Shown: positions 61,400 through 64,000 of the stretch, one piece after another | Layout of the letters: every line of letters begins with the position of its first letter | How positions within the stretch are numbered: position 1 is the first letter of the stretch | Source of the DNA: Spirochaetota bacterium | GTDB taxonomy: Bacteria > Spirochaetota > UBA4802 > UBA5550 | Reading direction: 5' to 3' | Assembly (NCBI GenBank): GCA_016933025.1 | Contig: JAFGBT010000034.1 | Location: 62,001 to 126,000 of the forward strand | DNA length: 64,000 nt | Program-made: the position numbers and the translations under genes | Notes under the pieces: model-generated | Told to the model about the DNA's origin: nothing | The model's database searches: none | Seen by the model: the letters and a program-made list of their open reading frames with translations, nothing else

Positions 61400-62862
61400 C
61401 GCCTCCACTCGTACAGGGCGATGGAGAGCGCCACCGGGGCGTTGAGCGATTCCACATCAGCGTTGATTGGTATGGATACCGAAACCCTCTTCAGCGCCTC
61501 AGGCAGGCCGGGTCCCTCGATCCCCGGGAGCAGGATGAACCGCTCCGGAAAGGTAAATGACGACAGGGGCGCGCCCTCCCTGTCAAGCGCGATGACCGGC
61601 CACCCATTGGTTTCCAGCAATTCCGCGAAATCATCAATCGAAGGCCCCTTCCGCAGGGTTGCCCCGAAAACGGCGCCGGCAGACGTCCTGACCGACTTCG
61701 GGTGGAACGGGTGCGCCGCTTCCTTCATCATGATTATCAGGTCCACGTTGAATCCGGCGGCTGAGCGTATGGCCGATCCGACGTTCACCGGGTCCTGGAA
61801 CGGGATGGCCAGGGTGCATCCGGAGGCGATGGTCTGGTCCCAGTCCTCAAGCTCCGGGACCGCTGCGACCAGGAGCGGGCCGCCGGTGTTGAACCGGTCG
61901 ATTTCATTGAAGAGCGCCTTTTTCATGACCAGGAGCGAGCCGCGGCCGGCGAAATCCTTCATTGCCGCATTCATGGCATCGTGGTCCTCGGCGTAGCCGT
62001 CGCACAGGACCATCTCCCTGACGCTTGTTTTTCCTTCCCTTAAAATCTCCGAAATTACCTTTTTGCCCGATATGAGGATCGATCCGCTCTTGCGGATGCC
62101 TTCGCCGGTTGACAGCTTTACCAATTCCCTGTATTTTTTGTTGCCGGGAGAGGTGATCGCTGTTCCGCCCGTGGCCGTCTGATCTTTCAGGATGGCGTAG
62201 GTCTTTCTCGCCCCGGGCGATTCCTTTTTGTAGAGGATCACGCGTCGTTCATAATCTGTGGAGGGGAGCGTGTAGTGAGTGTCTGATGCCAGGGAATAGG
62301 CCTCCCTGTTTGCCTCCGAGACGGCCCTGAGGTCTGCGTCGGCGTCAGGGCCCTTCAGGAATATCACCGACCCGCCCCGTGGAAGGAAGTGGAAGACCCT
62401 GGAGAGCGTTTCATCAACTGGCTCGAGGGCGCGCGTTATGGTACCCTGGACGCTGAAATCGGAAAGAGCCGTCACCATGTGCGGGTAGACCTCAACATCG
62501 GAGAGGCGCAGTTCGCGAACGGTCGTCTCGAGGAACGAGGCCCGCTTTTTCCGCGGCTCCGAGAGGATGAGGCGCAGGTCGGGAAGGAATATTTTCAGGG
62601 GTATCCCCGGGAAGCCTCCTCCTGAGCCAATGTCGATGAGGGGCGAGGGGATCTCGACGAATTCCGTGAAGTAAATTGAGTCGATGAAGTGCTTGATCAC
62701 GATGTCCCTGAACGAGGTGAGGCGGGTGAGGTCAAGGGCCTCGTTGTGCTCGATCAGGAGCCGGTAGTATGTGCTGAACTGCTCGAGCTGGCGAGGCGTC
62801 AGGTCGAAGCCGCTCCGGATGAAGATGTCTTGCATTGTGCTGGTCAGGTTATGATCTGGCAT
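61381..62862 (-). CDS. RsmG-SpoU fusion: 16S rRNA m7G methyltransferase joined to a TrmH-type RNA methyltransferase
   Basis: 493 aa in one frame. Residues 1-215 are RsmG: 'YYRLLIEHNEALDLTRLT', 'LIDIGSGGGFPGIPLKIFLPDLRLILSEPRKKRASFL' and 'TRALEPVDE', which methylates G527 of 16S rRNA. After a linker, residues about 240-490 are a SpoU/TrmH protein: an L30e-like substrate-binding part ('ISGKKVISEILREGKTSVREMVLCDGY'), then the knot methylase with 'PFQDPVNVGSAIRSAAGFNVDLIIM', 'ILLPGIEGPGLPEAL' and 'ESLNAPVALSIALYEW'. No frameshift is seen. The two enzymes are normally separate, so this may be a lineage-specific fusion. The second target (23S rRNA or tRNA) is not known. Confidence 0.93.
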   Translation of the reverse strand: MPDHNLTSTMQDIFIRSGFDLTPRQLEQFSTYYRLLIEHNEALDLTRLTSFRDIVIKHFIDSIYFTEFVEIPSPLIDIGSGGGFPGIPLKIFLPDLRLILSEPRKKRASFLETTVRELRLSDVEVYPHMVTALSDFSVQGTITRALEPVDETLSRVFHFLPRGGSVIFLKGPDADADLRAVSEANREAYSLASDTHYTLPSTDYERRVILYKKESPGARKTYAILKDQTATGGTAITSPGNKKYRELVKLSTGEGIRKSGSILISGKKVISEILREGKTSVREMVLCDGYAEDHDAMNAAMKDFAGRGSLLVMKKALFNEIDRFNTGGPLLVAAVPELEDWDQTIASGCTLAIPFQDPVNVGSAIRSAAGFNVDLIIMMKEAAHPFHPKSVRTSAGAVFGATLRKGPSIDDFAELLETNGWPVIALDREGAPLSSFTFPERFILLPGIEGPGLPEALKRVSVSIPINADVESLNAPVALSIALYEWRRHSPSN

Positions 62863-62887
62863 TGCACTATAATATCCTTGATATCAT

Positions 62888-62967
62888 GCCCCCTGCCCCC
62901 CGGAGGGGGGTCTTTGTATTGACGGTGTCAGCAGCGTGAAGTCCCCCTCTGGGGGATTTAGGGGGCT
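62888..62967. repeat. GC palindromes and dispersed repeat between hisS and rsmG-spoU
   Basis: A CCCCCCGGAGGGGGG palindrome (about 62896-62910) is followed at 62939-62967 by the second copy of the AAGTCCCCCTC...AGGGGGCT repeat (copy 1 at 28740-28768, one mismatch). The repeat abuts the hisS stop codon and may serve as its terminator. Confidence 0.7.
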
Positions 62968-64000
62968 CTATTTTCCTAATTTGTTTTTAATGTAGTTTAA
63001 CATCCCGCCGGCCGCCACCGGTTCCTGGTCGCCGCTTTTAAGGTCCTTCACGGTACAGGTCCCCGCGGCCAACTCGTCCTCGCCGATAACTATCGCCAGC
63101 AGCGCGTTTTCGCGGTCGGCCTTCTTGAACTGGGCCTTGAATCCCCTGTCAGCCGGGTCCATGTCGGCCGAGAACCCGGCTTCCCTGAGTTCGCGGCAGA
63201 GGGCAACGGCCCTGTCAAGGGCCGGGCCGCCCGTGTGGACCAGATAGGCGTCGGGGCCTTTCTCATCAGCAACGGCGCCCTCGACAAGGAGCTCCATCCG
63301 CTCGATTCCGGCGGCAAACCCGACTGCAGGGGTCGGCTTCCCGCCGAACTCGGCGACGAGGTTGTCGTATCTTCCCCCGGCGGCGAAGGCGTTCTGGCCG
63401 CCGAGCTTCGCCGTGACGAACTCGAAGGTGGTCCGCGTGTAGTAGTCGAGGCCGCGGACCAGGAGATGGTCTTCCGTAAAGGCTATGGCGCTGCCGGAAA
63501 GATATTTCTTCACCGCATCATGGTGGCTTTTGCACGCGGGGCAGAGGAACGACGTGATCTTCGGCGAATCCTTCTTGAGGGGCTGGCAGGATTCCTGCTT
63601 GCAATCAAGGAGGCGGAGGGGGTTTTTCTCGAGTCTTCCCGCGCAGTCTCTGCAGAGAAGATTCTTCATTCCCCGGTAGTATGCGGTGAGGGCCTTCACG
63701 AAATCCGGCCGGCACGCGGAGCACCCGATGGAATTGACGAGGAGCGTGTACCCATTTATGCCGGCGTCTTTCGCGATTGCGTCCATCATGGCGATGACCT
63801 CGTAGTCGTGGTACGGGTCGCCGCTCCCGAAGAGCTCGGCGCCGAACTGGTTGAATTGCCGCAGGCGTCCCTTCTGGGGCCGCTCCGCCCTGAACATCGG
63901 GCCAAGGTAGAATAATTTACAGGTGGCCAGGCGGTTGTATTCCCCGTTCTCCACATAGGCCCTGACGACCGGCGCGGTCCCCTCCGGTCTCAGGGTGAGG
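62968..64000 (-). CDS. hisS: Histidyl-tRNA synthetase (5' end outside window)
   Basis: The frame is open to the window edge, giving about 344 C-terminal residues of an enzyme usually near 420. The edge reads 'LTLRPEGTAPVVRAYVENGEY' (motif 2 region), followed by 'FYLGPMFRAERPQKGRLRQFNQFGAELFG'. 'LVRGLDYYTRTTFEFV' and 'ALAGGRYDNL'-type motif ('FAAGGRYDNLVAEFGG', 'AVGFAAGIERM') complete the class II core. A Cys-rich insertion ('CSACRPDF', 'CRDCAG', 'CPACKSHH') lies between, as in many bacterial HisRS. The C-terminal anticodon-binding domain is present. It charges tRNA-His. Confidence 0.96.
   Translation of the reverse strand, partial: LTLRPEGTAPVVRAYVENGEYNRLATCKLFYLGPMFRAERPQKGRLRQFNQFGAELFGSGDPYHDYEVIAMMDAIAKDAGINGYTLLVNSIGCSACRPDFVKALTAYYRGMKNLLCRDCAGRLEKNPLRLLDCKQESCQPLKKDSPKITSFLCPACKSHHDAVKKYLSGSAIAFTEDHLLVRGLDYYTRTTFEFVTAKLGGQNAFAAGGRYDNLVAEFGGKPTPAVGFAAGIERMELLVEGAVADEKGPDAYLVHTGGPALDRAVALCRELREAGFSADMDPADRGFKAQFKKADRENALLAIVIGEDELAAGTCTVKDLKSGDQEPVAAGGMLNYIKNKLGK

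Overview
The window looks like chromosomal DNA of a Gram-negative bacterium with an outer membrane. Coding sequence is GC-rich and intergenic sequence is strikingly AT-rich. A spirochaete, perhaps of a Leptospira-like lineage, is my best guess. This rests on many lipoproteins, a 7TMR-DISM/histidine kinase/receiver/SpoIIE protein, many HAMP, GGDEF and cNMP-binding signalling proteins, and a ribbon-helix-helix protein type I associate with spirochaetes. It is inference; no rRNA or tRNA gene is present to confirm it.

Region 1 (1-23,000) is dominated by three tandem minus-strand cassettes. Each encodes a small outer-membrane beta-barrel protein followed 15-57 bp later by a very large lipoprotein (>1161, 1646 and 3087 aa). 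The lipoproteins share a Gly-Cys-Asn-Gly lipobox region and a Cys-rich C-terminal module, but carry different arrays of Ig-like repeats (4 Big_2-like, 5 and 16 of another Ig-like type). Cassettes 1 and 3 share promoter and leader motifs, and the two visible cassette ends carry look-alike CCGGCCG terminators. This is the best candidate for an undescribed system. Between cassettes 2 and 3 lies a small AT-rich island with two plus-strand lipoproteins (one superoxide-reductase-like) and a convergent ribbon-helix-helix gene, bracketed by identical 14-bp inverted repeats.

Region 2 (23,000-37,900) holds an AmmeMemoRadiSam operon (lipoprotein Memo-AMMECR1 fusion, Tat-signal radical SAM enzyme, membrane spermidine-synthase-like protein), two translationally coupled transglutaminase-fold proteins (one with its catalytic residues lost), a membrane hybrid histidine kinase, and a minus-strand MBOAT/SGNH acyl-transfer pair. 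Several families of intergenic palindromic repeats occur here.

Region 3 (38,000-42,300) is a selenium operon: a cysteine desulfurase-like protein, a DUF3343 protein and SelD. SelD is itself a selenoprotein, with an in-frame UGA at 39595 followed by a SECIS-like hairpin. Two DedA proteins and a DUF1003 protein follow.

Region 4 (42,500-50,700) is an OmpA-family protein followed by a signalling cluster: an RsbRD-N-like protein, a cNMP-GGDEF protein, a cNMP-GGDEF-DHH/DHHA1 fusion, and a 1089-aa 7TMR-DISM kinase with receiver and SpoIIE phosphatase domains.

Region 5 (50,700-64,000) is mostly housekeeping: Ssb, Smr, a rel-maf-HAMP-ylbF operon, an FN3-like/TPR pair, HtrA, a porin-like protein, Apt, an RsmG-SpoU methyltransferase fusion and the 3' part of hisS, which runs off the window. 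No tRNA, rRNA, CRISPR array, transposase or phage gene was recognised.
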